A stretch of 14,869 nucleotides of DNA from JAAYCI01 sp964370045 (GTDB lineage: Bacteria > Bacillota > Clostridia > Oscillospirales > Ruminococcaceae). Shown here one piece after another: positions 1 through 6,897 of this stretch. The stretch lies in contig CAYJGZ010000029.1 in NCBI GenBank assembly GCA_964370045.1, positions 1 through 14,869 on the forward strand, in the 5' to 3' direction. The translations under genes and the position numbers were made by a program. The number at the start of each line of letters is the position of its first letter. Positions within the stretch are counted from its first letter, which is position 1. Under the pieces are notes generated by a model. That model saw nothing but the letters and a program-made list of their open reading frames with translations. It searched no databases and was not told the origin of the DNA.

Positions 1-84
1 CAAACAGACCCTAACGCAGGCGCAGGTGAAGGTGAAGGCGAAGGCGAAGGCGAAGGCGATGAAGGCGATGACGAGGATGATAAC
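1..84 (+). repeat. Hexanucleotide repeat encoding acidic Gly-Glu linker
   Basis: Repeated GAAGGY hexamers encode Glu-Gly dipeptides and pass into an Asp-rich stretch. The 6-bp unit keeps the frame if copies are gained or lost. It probably forms a flexible charged linker in the surface protein. Confidence 0.7.
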
Positions 85-3000
85 GGCCTTCTTGAAATAG
101 GCTCTTTCAGTGCGGCTCCTCCCAATCCTAATTTAAGGAACACTCTGCCCAACAGCAATGTGAAGCTCACGGTTAATTTCCTGACGGGAACACCGAGCGA
201 GTTCGACATAGCGATAGGCACGCACGAATGGACAGCTGTGAACACTCTCGTGGGTGTGGCTGCGGATGCCGCATGGGAGTGGCAGATTGATACGGACGGC
301 GATAGCTTGCCTGATACGGCCGCTGCTTCCCTGACAGTCAGCGCTGCCACAACTATCTGGCAGGTTAAGGTGGAAAGCAAAGTAAAGCTCACGGTTAATT
401 TCCTGACGGGAACACCGCAAGATTTCGACATAGCGATAGGCACGCACGAATGGACAGCTGTGAACACTCTCGTGGGTGTGGCTGCGGATGCCACATGGGA
501 ATGGCAGATTGATACGAACGGCGACAGCTTGCCTGATACGGCCGCTGCTTCCCTGACAGTAAGCGCTGCCACAACTATCTGGCAGGTTAAGGTTGAACAC
601 AAGGTTACATTCATGAATGCGCCAAAAGACAGCACCCCTGCACCTACATCTTTGGGTGAAGTGCAGACAGTGCAGGGAATCATTCCCGCAGCCAGCATTC
701 CGGATACAACTACGCTGACTGTTCCCGACGCCTTTGAGTCGTTCAAGGAGTGGGTGGATGAAAACGGAGCAAAGGTTGACTTTGCAAACGCAATAACCCA
801 AAGCATGACCGTTTACCCCGCCTTTAACATTAAACCCAATACAACGCTGATTTATTATGGCGACCCTAACAATCCATTTGTGGTGACTTACGAGGCGGGC
901 GCTACGGATTCTGAAAAGCGGGATGCTCTTATCGGACAGATTCTTGCTGACTCTTCTGACTACAAAACTTGGGTTGAGAGCCAGACCATACCTGCTGGGT
1001 ATGAGAGAGTAGACGGCTTTGAGTACCAAATTGGTGGCACATGGACTAATGACCAGTACATTACTAAGGGCATTCCGGATGAAATATGGGTTATTTTTGA
1101 AAAGGAATTAAATGTAGTCTTTGTTGGCGAATCAAATATGTGGGACGACATACCTACAACTCCTGTTTCTGACCAAGATAGAGTATGGAGGCCGGAGGGC
1201 ATATTTTATGTTGAAGATACAGCTCGCCCGGGACGTACGGAGGAGATAACCTTTGAGGCTCTTACCGGTTTTGAAGAAACGATAGATGCGAGTTTCTTTA
1301 GTAATGGCTTGGCCGCAGCACGCCCGAACAGCACCATTAAGCAGCTTCTAAAGCAGACAATTCAAAGCAACACAGTAACCGCAGTGACCCCGATTACTTA
1401 CGAGGGTATACTTCAAGATATAGCAGCAAATCCGGCGAATAAACATATATATTATGTCGTTACGTTCAGCGTTGAAGTAAAGTTTAATTATGCGGGACAG
1501 CAGACTTCCGTAACAACCTTTGACCAGACCTCGGCGTTAAACACCCAGCAGGCTTATCTTGATGCCACTGCGGCGGCGAAGGCCAATGTGCCCGCCGGCT
1601 ACACCTCGTTTGTGGGATGGTATGATAAAGACGGCGAGCCCTATGATGTGACCGCAAAGCCAACTGGCTCGGTGTCCCTGTTCGCATATTATGAGCAGGC
1701 GCAGAACATAACGATTAACTATTCCTATGGTGAAAATGGAGCAAAAAGCAAAACGTACGAAATCGAAGCCCTGATAACAATGCCATATGTTTCGGGTGCG
1801 CCCGAGAGTCCCTCTTATGCAAGCATCCTCTACAGGGTAAAGGGTAATAGCACTCTGCGCCAATTTATTTGGTTTGGGCAAAAGATAGAGGAGCTTGGGG
1901 TGGCTAATAGGCCGACAAACCATCTATTTATGGGAATAGAGGTTAATGGCGAAACTTACGACCACACGTCTATAATGGATACATTTATTGATAAGGCAGC
2001 GGGCAAGCCCTCGACACCCACGGTGCTAAATGTGAAGGCGCTGTATGACCTGAAAACAGTCACGCTGGAAATGTTCTACGTGGACGCAAGCGGCGCACTT
2101 GTTCGGCAGACGACTGATTTCAACGTTAGCACCAACGACAAAGGTAATACAGTTGTAAAAAGTGGAGACGGTAGAACTGTTTCTACAGTAGTGGAGTCTT
2201 TCGAAAGCACGGCAAAGTCCGACACCTTAAACAACATGCAGTTTGACAGCTGGGAGGAGAACAACAGTAAGATTGAAGACCTGCTGCAAGATGCTGAAAA
2301 CGGCGCTACTGTTTCCATAGGCGCAGTGTATACGCAGGACATGGTGGTGAAATTTTCCCACATGAACAAAAGCGACACAGACCCCGCTGTACAGTCGGGC
2401 AGCCAAACGCACAAGTTTGAACTGAAGAGAACAGTGCAGCTGACTGAGGGTGGCTTCACATGGGAAATCGGCAAAATAACGCCCGATGGTGAAAACTACA
2501 CCCTGTCCGTGAGCAATTATGTGAGCTCGATTTACTCGGACATGCAGGATAAGGCGCAGAATAAGCAGCCGGATGGCTTCGTGTTTAACGGAATGGTAAT
2601 AGGCGGCAATACCTATCTTGGCAACGCTGCAAGCAAGGATGCACTGGCTGAGGCGATTGAAAACTCTGTGCAAAAAACCATAGACGTGAGCAGTAGCTAC
2701 ACCGTAGGCGAAAAGCTGGGAAATGTAACGGTGAACTTCTACTATCTCAATGCAAACAGCCCGGATGCATACCCCGCTATCCCCACTGAGGACATTCCGT
2801 TCTCCGTCGTGGGCGACCCTAATGACCCACAGGGCATGATTGTTGTTAGGAAAACAACCATGAACCCCGCCTCCTACATGTTTGACCGTCGTGTGGTAAA
2901 GGCACAAAGCGGTAGCCCCACAGACTGGACGTACGCAGGCTGGATTTTGTCCGATACCCTGCCCACAAGCTACGATGTAAACAACTTCGTAGGTCACATA

Positions 3001-3861
3001 ACAGACACGGCAGGCTTTGAGCAAGCTATTAAAAATGCGCTGGCCGCAGGCCTTACCTCCATTGACCTTTACTCGGTGTACAGCGACAGCAAAGCCTCGC
3101 CCCCGAGCGTGATAAATGGCGCAGGACAAGCTATAACGCAGGGAGAGCCCGCAACATTTTCATCGGATGCAGACTTTGGTGGATATAGTAGCACAGAGAT
3201 AACACCAAGTGGCGGAACACCCCAGCCGGTGCACACCGCAGGAAACGATAATGCAAACGCAAGCGCAGTGCCGGGCAGCATAGTAGTAAACCTGAGCGGG
3301 GCGTACACCGCCACGCTGGCAAGTGGCACATACAGCATTTCCATCAACAGCACAGGCGGCAGTGCGGTGGCAAGCTTTACAATAGTAGAGCCTGCTCCGA
3401 ATCCCAATCCAACCCCAACCCCAACTCCGACCCCGACCCCAACACCCACGCCCACCCCGACACCTACACCCGACCCAACGCCCGACCCTGACGGCACAGG
3501 TGGAACAAGCACAGGTGGAACAAGCACAAGCACCCCTGCACCTTCGGGCGACGGAACACCTGCACCGACAGATGCAGGCACAGGAACCCCCGCGCCGGTA
3601 GCGGCAGGCGCTGATGATGGCGATGACGATGAGGATAACTCCACACCACAGCCCACAACGTCACAGCCTCAGCAGGACCCTGTAGACGACGGGGAGGCAC
3701 CGCTTGCGGTGGCAGATGAGCCCGAAGCGGACGCACAAATCGTGGCAACAAAGCCGGAAGAGCCGTGGTCAATAGCGACCGTTCTGATTATCATCGGCGC
3801 AGCGCTTGCAGGCATTGCACTTGTTGCAGGGCTTGTGGTTGCCAAAAACAAAGCGAAGTAA
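1..3861 (+). CDS. Large multi-domain surface protein, 5'-truncated by window edge
   Basis: The frame is open from base 1, so the start lies upstream and 1286 residues are visible. In order they show: an acidic Gly-Glu/Asp linker (about residues 5-28); two near-identical 74-residue repeats (54-201), each with a DxDGDSLPD or DxNGDSLPD loop resembling thrombospondin-type-3 calcium loops; and several 70-130-residue beta modules ending in aromatic strands such as MTVYPAF, VSLFAYY and VSIGAVY. Two modules (about 202-278 and 480-565, the latter with FVGWYDKDG) resemble InlB B-repeat/Flg_new domains. Next come an Ig/X2-like domain (about 1035-1130), a Thr-Pro stalk, an acidic Ser/Thr/Pro stretch and a C-terminal hydrophobic helix (about 1259-1280) ending in a basic KNKAK tail. 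This is the layout of a cell-envelope protein with its stalk and anchor at the C-terminus. No LPXTG motif precedes the helix. An adhesin or envelope role is inference. GTG at 160 is internal, not a start. Confidence 0.85.
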   Translation, partial: QTDPNAGAGEGEGEGEGEGDEGDDEDDNGLLEIGSFSAAPPNPNLRNTLPNSNVKLTVNFLTGTPSEFDIAIGTHEWTAVNTLVGVAADAAWEWQIDTDGDSLPDTAAASLTVSAATTIWQVKVESKVKLTVNFLTGTPQDFDIAIGTHEWTAVNTLVGVAADATWEWQIDTNGDSLPDTAAASLTVSAATTIWQVKVEHKVTFMNAPKDSTPAPTSLGEVQTVQGIIPAASIPDTTTLTVPDAFESFKEWVDENGAKVDFANAITQSMTVYPAFNIKPNTTLIYYGDPNNPFVVTYEAGATDSEKRDALIGQILADSSDYKTWVESQTIPAGYERVDGFEYQIGGTWTNDQYITKGIPDEIWVIFEKELNVVFVGESNMWDDIPTTPVSDQDRVWRPEGIFYVEDTARPGRTEEITFEALTGFEETIDASFFSNGLAAARPNSTIKQLLKQTIQSNTVTAVTPITYEGILQDIAANPANKHIYYVVTFSVEVKFNYAGQQTSVTTFDQTSALNTQQAYLDATAAAKANVPAGYTSFVGWYDKDGEPYDVTAKPTGSVSLFAYYEQAQNITINYSYGENGAKSKTYEIEALITMPYVSGAPESPSYASILYRVKGNSTLRQFIWFGQKIEELGVANRPTNHLFMGIEVNGETYDHTSIMDTFIDKAAGKPSTPTVLNVKALYDLKTVTLEMFYVDASGALVRQTTDFNVSTNDKGNTVVKSGDGRTVSTVVESFESTAKSDTLNNMQFDSWEENNSKIEDLLQDAENGATVSIGAVYTQDMVVKFSHMNKSDTDPAVQSGSQTHKFELKRTVQLTEGGFTWEIGKITPDGENYTLSVSNYVSSIYSDMQDKAQNKQPDGFVFNGMVIGGNTYLGNAASKDALAEAIENSVQKTIDVSSSYTVGEKLGNVTVNFYYLNANSPDAYPAIPTEDIPFSVVGDPNDPQGMIVVRKTTMNPASYMFDRRVVKAQSGSPTDWTYAGWILSDTLPTSYDVNNFVGHITDTAGFEQAIKNALAAGLTSIDLYSVYSDSKASPPSVINGAGQAITQGEPATFSSDADFGGYSSTEITPSGGTPQPVHTAGNDNANASAVPGSIVVNLSGAYTATLASGTYSISINSTGGSAVASFTIVEPAPNPNPTPTPTPTPTPTPTPTPTPTPDPTPDPDGTGGTSTGGTSTSTPAPSGDGTPAPTDAGTGTPAPVAAGADDGDDDEDNSTPQPTTSQPQQDPVDDGEAPLAVADEPEADAQIVATKPEEPWSIATVLIIIGAALAGIALVAGLVVAKNKAK
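160..603 (+). repeat. Two tandem 222-bp repeats in the surface protein gene
   Basis: The units are 160-381 and 382-603. By eye they differ at about 14 of 222 positions. Each encodes 74 residues beginning (V)KLTVNFLTGTP and containing a D-x-[DN]-G-D-S-L-P-D loop. The high nucleotide identity points to recent duplication or gene conversion. More copies could lie upstream of the window, but none is visible here. Confidence 0.93.
3391..3492 (+). repeat. Thr-Pro/Asp-Pro dipeptide stalk repeat
   Basis: A run of CCN-ACN codons encodes alternating Pro and Thr after a short Pro-Asn start, ending in Pro-Asp. It is a typical extended, probably wall-spanning stalk just before the C-terminal anchor region. 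The degenerate 6-bp unit can change copy number in frame. Confidence 0.85.
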
Positions 3862-3890
3862 AATTCGCACAAGCAAAAATTTGCCCTAAA

Positions 3891-3938
3891 GCAAAGCCGT
3901 AAAGTGCCCGAAAGGGTGCTGAGCGGCTTTGTTTTTTG
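3891..3938 (+). terminator. Intrinsic terminator of the surface protein gene
   Basis: CAAAGCCG (3892-3899) pairs perfectly with CGGCTTTG (3924-3931). Inside it, AGTGCCC pairs with GGGTGCT (with G-U pairs) around a GAAA loop, and TTTTTT follows directly. It lies about 30 bp after the stop codon. Confidence 0.88.
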
Positions 3939-3993
3939 TATAGATGAGAGCTTGAATGTGTTGTGTGATAAATATCGAGGCATATAGAAAATT

Positions 3994-4040
3994 GGGTGTG
4001 AATAAAAGAGACTGTTTGCGGTTTTTTTGTATATCCTGCC
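3994..4040 (-). repeat. Degenerate copy of the intergenic palindromic element (copy 0)
   Basis: On the plus strand it reads GGTGTGAATAAAAGAG, then a GTTTG segment, a TTTTTTTG tract and TATATCCTGCC. The order and spacing match the elements at 8091 and 13084. The right arm of the central hairpin is no longer recognisable. Strand is given relative to copy 2, which is taken as plus. Confidence 0.6.
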
Positions 4041-4055
4041 ATCGCCGCCACAGAC

Positions 4056-4087
4056 GAGTGCATATAGAGTTAAGCTATGTGTCACTC
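4056..4087. other. Imperfect hairpin upstream of the DUF1846 gene
   Basis: GAGTGCATATAG (4056-4067) can pair with CTATGTGTCACTC (4075-4087) with one bulge and one G-U pair. No T-tract follows. It may be the degraded far end of the adjacent palindromic element. Function is unknown. Confidence 0.4.
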
Positions 4088-4130
4088 TCGGAAAATCAGG
4101 TATAAAGGGTGAATTTGTCGTTTTTCCTAA

Positions 4131-4159
4131 TTGAATGAGCTTAAAGACTATGGTATAAT
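4131..4159 (+). promoter_or_regulatory. Sigma-A-type promoter of the DUF1846 gene with extended -10
   Basis: A TTGAAT -35 box (4131-4136), a 17-bp spacer and a perfect TATAAT -10 box (4154-4159) preceded by TGn (4151-4153). The start codon is 38 bp downstream of the -10, with a GTGAGGGGG ribosome site at about 4183-4191. Confidence 0.85.
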
Positions 4160-4197
4160 CAAGTTTGTGTTAATTTTTTATAGTGAGGGGGTAGAAC

Positions 4198-5682
4198 ATG
4201 GACGGAAAGATAGGTTTTAACAATGAGGTATACATCAAGGAGCAGTCAATGCGCATTAGGCAAAGGGTAGAGCGCTTTGAAAAGCTGTACCTCGAGTTCG
4301 GCGGAAAGCTGTTTGATGACCATCATGCCTCACGTGTGTTGCCGGGGTTTGATGTAAACGGCAAGGTGAAGCTACTTGCGGAGCTGAGGGATTCTGCGGA
4401 GATTTTGCTGTGTATTTCAGCAGGCTCTATAGAGCAAAACAAAATACGTGCGGACATAGGCATAACCTACGACCAGGATGTTCTACGCCTTATCGATAGC
4501 CTGCGCAGGATGGACCTTTTTATAGGTTCGGTTATTATCACGCAGTTTACAGGCCAGCCGGCGGCGGAGGCATTCCGCAAAAAGCTGCAAGTGCGGGGCG
4601 AAAAGGTGTATGTTCACACGCTCACAAAGGGCTATCCCTCGGATGTGGACACCATCGTCAGCGAGGAGGGCTACGGCGCAAACCCATTTGTGCCCACCAG
4701 TCGCCCGCTTGTGGTGGTCACAGCGCCCGGCCCCGGAAGTGGCAAGCTTGCAACATGTCTCTCCCAGCTGTATCACGAGCAAAAAAGAGGCACAAGCGCA
4801 GGCTATGCAAAATATGAGACGTTCCCCATTTGGAACATTCCGCTGAGCCACCCTGTAAACGTGGCGTACGAGGCGGCAACCGCCGACCTTAAAGATGTGA
4901 ACATGATAGACCCGTTCCACCTCGAAAAGTACGGCGAGACGGTGGTAAACTATAATAGGGATATAGAGATTTTCCCCGTGGTGCGTGCTATATTAAAGCG
5001 CATTGTGGGCGAAGACATATACGAAAGCCCCACGGATATGGGCGTAAACATGATAGGCAAGTGTATTTCGGACGATGAGGTGGTGCGCAAAGCGGCAGGC
5101 CAGGAGATAATACGCCGCTGGTACAAAGCGAGAAGCGATGCGGCAAAGGGCATGGGCGAGCAGGACATTATCCAGCGCATAGAGCTGCTTATGAGCACCC
5201 TTTCGCTTCACCCGCAGGACAGAAGCATGGTGTCTGCCGCAGTGGAAAAGGCAAAGGCGACAGGCTGTGAAGTGGCGGCCATAGAGCTTGCGGATGGGCG
5301 CATTGTCACGGGCAAGGGTAGCGAGCTTATGAACAGCACGGCGAGCGTTGTGCTGAATTCTGTCAAGATGCTGGCGGGCATTCCGGACGAGGTGCTGCTT
5401 ATTTCACCCATAGTGCTGGAGCCTATTGTGCGGCTGAAAAAGGAGATACTGGGCAGTCGCTACCCCGTACTCAAGCTGGAGGAAGTGTTGCAGGCGCTGT
5501 CCATTTCGGCGGCGACAAACCCCACGGCACAGCTTGCGCTGAAACAGCTGTGTGCACTGCGTGGGTGCGATGCACATTGCAGTAATATTATCACAAGGGA
5601 TGATGAGGAAACCTTCCTGAAAATGGGCATATGCTTTACGTGCGAGCCGCATTTCCCTACTACGGACCTTTTCTTTAGGTAG
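4198..5682 (+). CDS. DUF1846 / UPF0371 family protein
   Basis: The 494-residue product matches the conserved DUF1846 (UPF0371) family, about 500 residues long and widespread in Bacillota. I recognise the N-terminal segment GFNNEVYIKEQS, the RADIGITYDQDVLRLID block, and APGPGSGKLATCLSQLYHE (about 176-194), where GPGSGK (178-183) resembles a phosphate-binding loop. The ISPIVLEPIVRLK segment and a Cys/His-containing C-terminal tail (CALRGCDAHCSN, CFTCEPHFP) are also present. No signal peptide or membrane helix is seen, so it is probably cytosolic. The biochemical role of the family is unsettled. ATG at 4198 follows GTGAGGGGG by 6 nt and sits behind a strong promoter. Length matches the family. 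The gene is probably transcribed alone or with the lacI-type gene 124 bp downstream, since no clear terminator separates them. Confidence 0.9.
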   Translation: MDGKIGFNNEVYIKEQSMRIRQRVERFEKLYLEFGGKLFDDHHASRVLPGFDVNGKVKLLAELRDSAEILLCISAGSIEQNKIRADIGITYDQDVLRLIDSLRRMDLFIGSVIITQFTGQPAAEAFRKKLQVRGEKVYVHTLTKGYPSDVDTIVSEEGYGANPFVPTSRPLVVVTAPGPGSGKLATCLSQLYHEQKRGTSAGYAKYETFPIWNIPLSHPVNVAYEAATADLKDVNMIDPFHLEKYGETVVNYNRDIEIFPVVRAILKRIVGEDIYESPTDMGVNMIGKCISDDEVVRKAAGQEIIRRWYKARSDAAKGMGEQDIIQRIELLMSTLSLHPQDRSMVSAAVEKAKATGCEVAAIELADGRIVTGKGSELMNSTASVVLNSVKMLAGIPDEVLLISPIVLEPIVRLKKEILGSRYPVLKLEEVLQALSISAATNPTAQLALKQLCALRGCDAHCSNIITRDDEETFLKMGICFTCEPHFPTTDLFFR

Positions 5683-5713
5683 GTGCTACTTGCGAGCGGC
5701 GAGGTGCTTTGAA

Positions 5714-5747
5714 GAATATGTGTGCCGCCCATCCGAATATGTTTGCC
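5714..5747. promoter_or_regulatory. Two 13-bp direct repeats upstream of the lacI-type gene
   Basis: GAATATGTGTGCC (5714-5726) and GAATATGTTTGCC (5735-5747) differ at one base and start 21 bp apart, about two helical turns. They could be tandem binding sites for an activator or repressor. No convincing -35/-10 pair was found in this gap. Confidence 0.4.
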
Positions 5748-5801
5748 TTAAAATGTGTGGTTTTTGCGATGATACATAAGGCTTTTTGATGTACATAATT
5801 T

Positions 5802-5818
5802 AAGGAGTGGAAATTATA
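5802..5818 (+). promoter_or_regulatory. Ribosome binding site that questions the GTG start of the lacI-type gene
   Basis: AAGGAG (5802-5807) is the only good Shine-Dalgarno site, and its last G is the first base of the GTG codon at 5807. A TAA stop at 5801-5803 blocks any start further upstream in frame. In-frame ATT (5813) and ATA (5816) lie 5 and 8 nt after the site, which is normal initiation spacing. Confidence 0.6.
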
Positions 5819-6814
5819 CAGCTAAAAAGACCGCCGACACTAAAGGATATTGCGCAGGCCTCGGGCGTGTCGCTGAGCACTGTGAGCCGCTCTTTGCATG
5901 GCGGTGGCGGTGTTGGAGAAAAGACGATACAGCATGTCACAAAGGTGGCACAGCAGCTGGGCTACCGCCCTAATATAATGGCACGCTCACTGCGCATGAA
6001 AAAGTCTTATACCATTGCGGCTATTGTGCCGGATGTTGCAAACTTTTTTCATGCGGACCTTATCCAGGGCGTGGTGAGAACAGCAAGGGAGCATGGCTAC
6101 AGCGTAAACGTTATAGTGACGGATGATGACGAAAACCGAGAGAAGATAGCGCTAAGGCAGACAGAGGACATGCAGGTGGACGCCATACTTGCGGTACCCA
6201 TAAATATTGAAAACTACATTGATTTTCCGAAGCCGAGTATATTTGTGGCAAGGCACGAGCCGAGCGACAAGCGGGTGAACTTCATCGTGAACGACGACAT
6301 TGAGGGCGGCCACTTGGCCACAAACCACCTGATACAGCGTGGGTGTAAAAAAATATTTTACATAAACGGGCCGGTGGGTCAAAGCCCCTCAATCAACCGT
6401 CAAAAAGGGTATATGTATGCGCTTAGCTCTGCCGGCATACCCTTTGACGAAAGCTGTATCATAAATGCGGGTGTCACGCTAAAAGACGGCTACGATGCCT
6501 TTTTGGACATCACCTGCCGCAGTGAGCCGCCGTATGGTGTTTTCTGCTTTAGCGACTACCAGGCAATAGGTCTTTTGCAGGCAATAAGGGACATGGGGCT
6601 GTCCATTCCGGGCGATGTGAAGGTGGTGGGCTACGACGATATTTCGGTGGTGGCGTACCTTGATAAGCCGCTCACTACGGTGCGCCAGTCGGACTTTAAC
6701 CTTGGTGCGTGGGGAACAGACATGTTGATAGGCATGATTCAAAACCCCGAAAATTATGATACCAACATAGCCAGGGTGATTTCCCCCGAGCTGGTGGTGC
6801 GAAAAACCACCTGA
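5807..6814 (+). CDS. LacI-family transcriptional regulator
   Basis: Up to 335 residues, the usual LacI/GalR length. The N-terminal helix-turn-helix (about 10-35: PTLKDIAQASGVSLSTVSRSL) and hinge region (LGYRPNIMARSLR, 51-63) are textbook. The rest (about 68-333) is a periplasmic-binding-protein-like effector domain with AAIVPDVANFFHADLIQGV, VNDDIEGGHLATNHLI and the late VVGYDDISVVAYLDKPLTTVRQ motif. It should act as a dimeric DNA-binding repressor responding to a small ligand, often a sugar; the ligand cannot be read from the sequence. No sugar-uptake genes are nearby, so targets may be elsewhere, or include dapL downstream. The start is uncertain: the GTG overlaps the Shine-Dalgarno site, so the protein may begin 2-3 codons later at ATT or ATA. 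The domain call is not affected. Confidence 0.93.
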   Translation: MEIIQLKRPPTLKDIAQASGVSLSTVSRSLHGGGGVGEKTIQHVTKVAQQLGYRPNIMARSLRMKKSYTIAAIVPDVANFFHADLIQGVVRTAREHGYSVNVIVTDDDENREKIALRQTEDMQVDAILAVPINIENYIDFPKPSIFVARHEPSDKRVNFIVNDDIEGGHLATNHLIQRGCKKIFYINGPVGQSPSINRQKGYMYALSSAGIPFDESCIINAGVTLKDGYDAFLDITCRSEPPYGVFCFSDYQAIGLLQAIRDMGLSIPGDVKVVGYDDISVVAYLDKPLTTVRQSDFNLGAWGTDMLIGMIQNPENYDTNIARVISPELVVRKTT

Positions 6815-6825
6815 TGCACTTTTTT
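6793..6825 (+). terminator. Weak terminator candidate at the end of the lacI-type gene
   Basis: GGTGGT (6793-6798) pairs with ACCACC (6806-6811) just before the stop codon, and a TTTTTT run begins 8 nt later (6820-6825). The gap between stem and T-run is longer than usual, so termination would be inefficient. Confidence 0.25.
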
Positions 6826-6851
6826 GCACACAAGTACATTTGCGATACAAT
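6824..6851 (+). promoter_or_regulatory. Possible promoter of dapL
   Basis: TTGCAC (6824-6829), a 16-bp spacer and TACAAT (6846-6851), 46 bp before the dapL start. The -10 matches consensus at 5 of 6 bases; the -35 is poor. The 83-bp gap is too short for a lysine riboswitch, and none is seen. Confidence 0.4.
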
Positions 6852-6897
6852 AATACTTAACATACATAAAAACAACTTAGGAAGGACGATTTACCAA

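Noticed and set aside
133..1029. A 298-codon minus-strand frame with internal repeats (NLPDSCGSA)
   Set aside because: The repeats are only the antisense image of the duplicated 222-bp units; the plus-strand frame is open from base 1 with a coherent domain order.
5761..6857. Shared TTTGCGAT-ACA-TAA-like words upstream of both the lacI-type gene (5763) and dapL (6839) as a LacI operator
   Set aside because: The similarity is short, needs a gap, is AT-rich and has no dyad symmetry; chance is a sufficient explanation.
6814..6897. A 28-residue N-terminal extension of DapL starting at the ATG that overlaps the lacI-type stop
   Set aside because: No ribosome site, no similarity to DapL N-termini; the ATG at 6898 has AGGAAGGA upstream and fits the family start.
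6815..6897. Lysine riboswitch or T-box before dapL
   Set aside because: The gap is only 83 bp and shows no matching conserved sequence or long paired structure.
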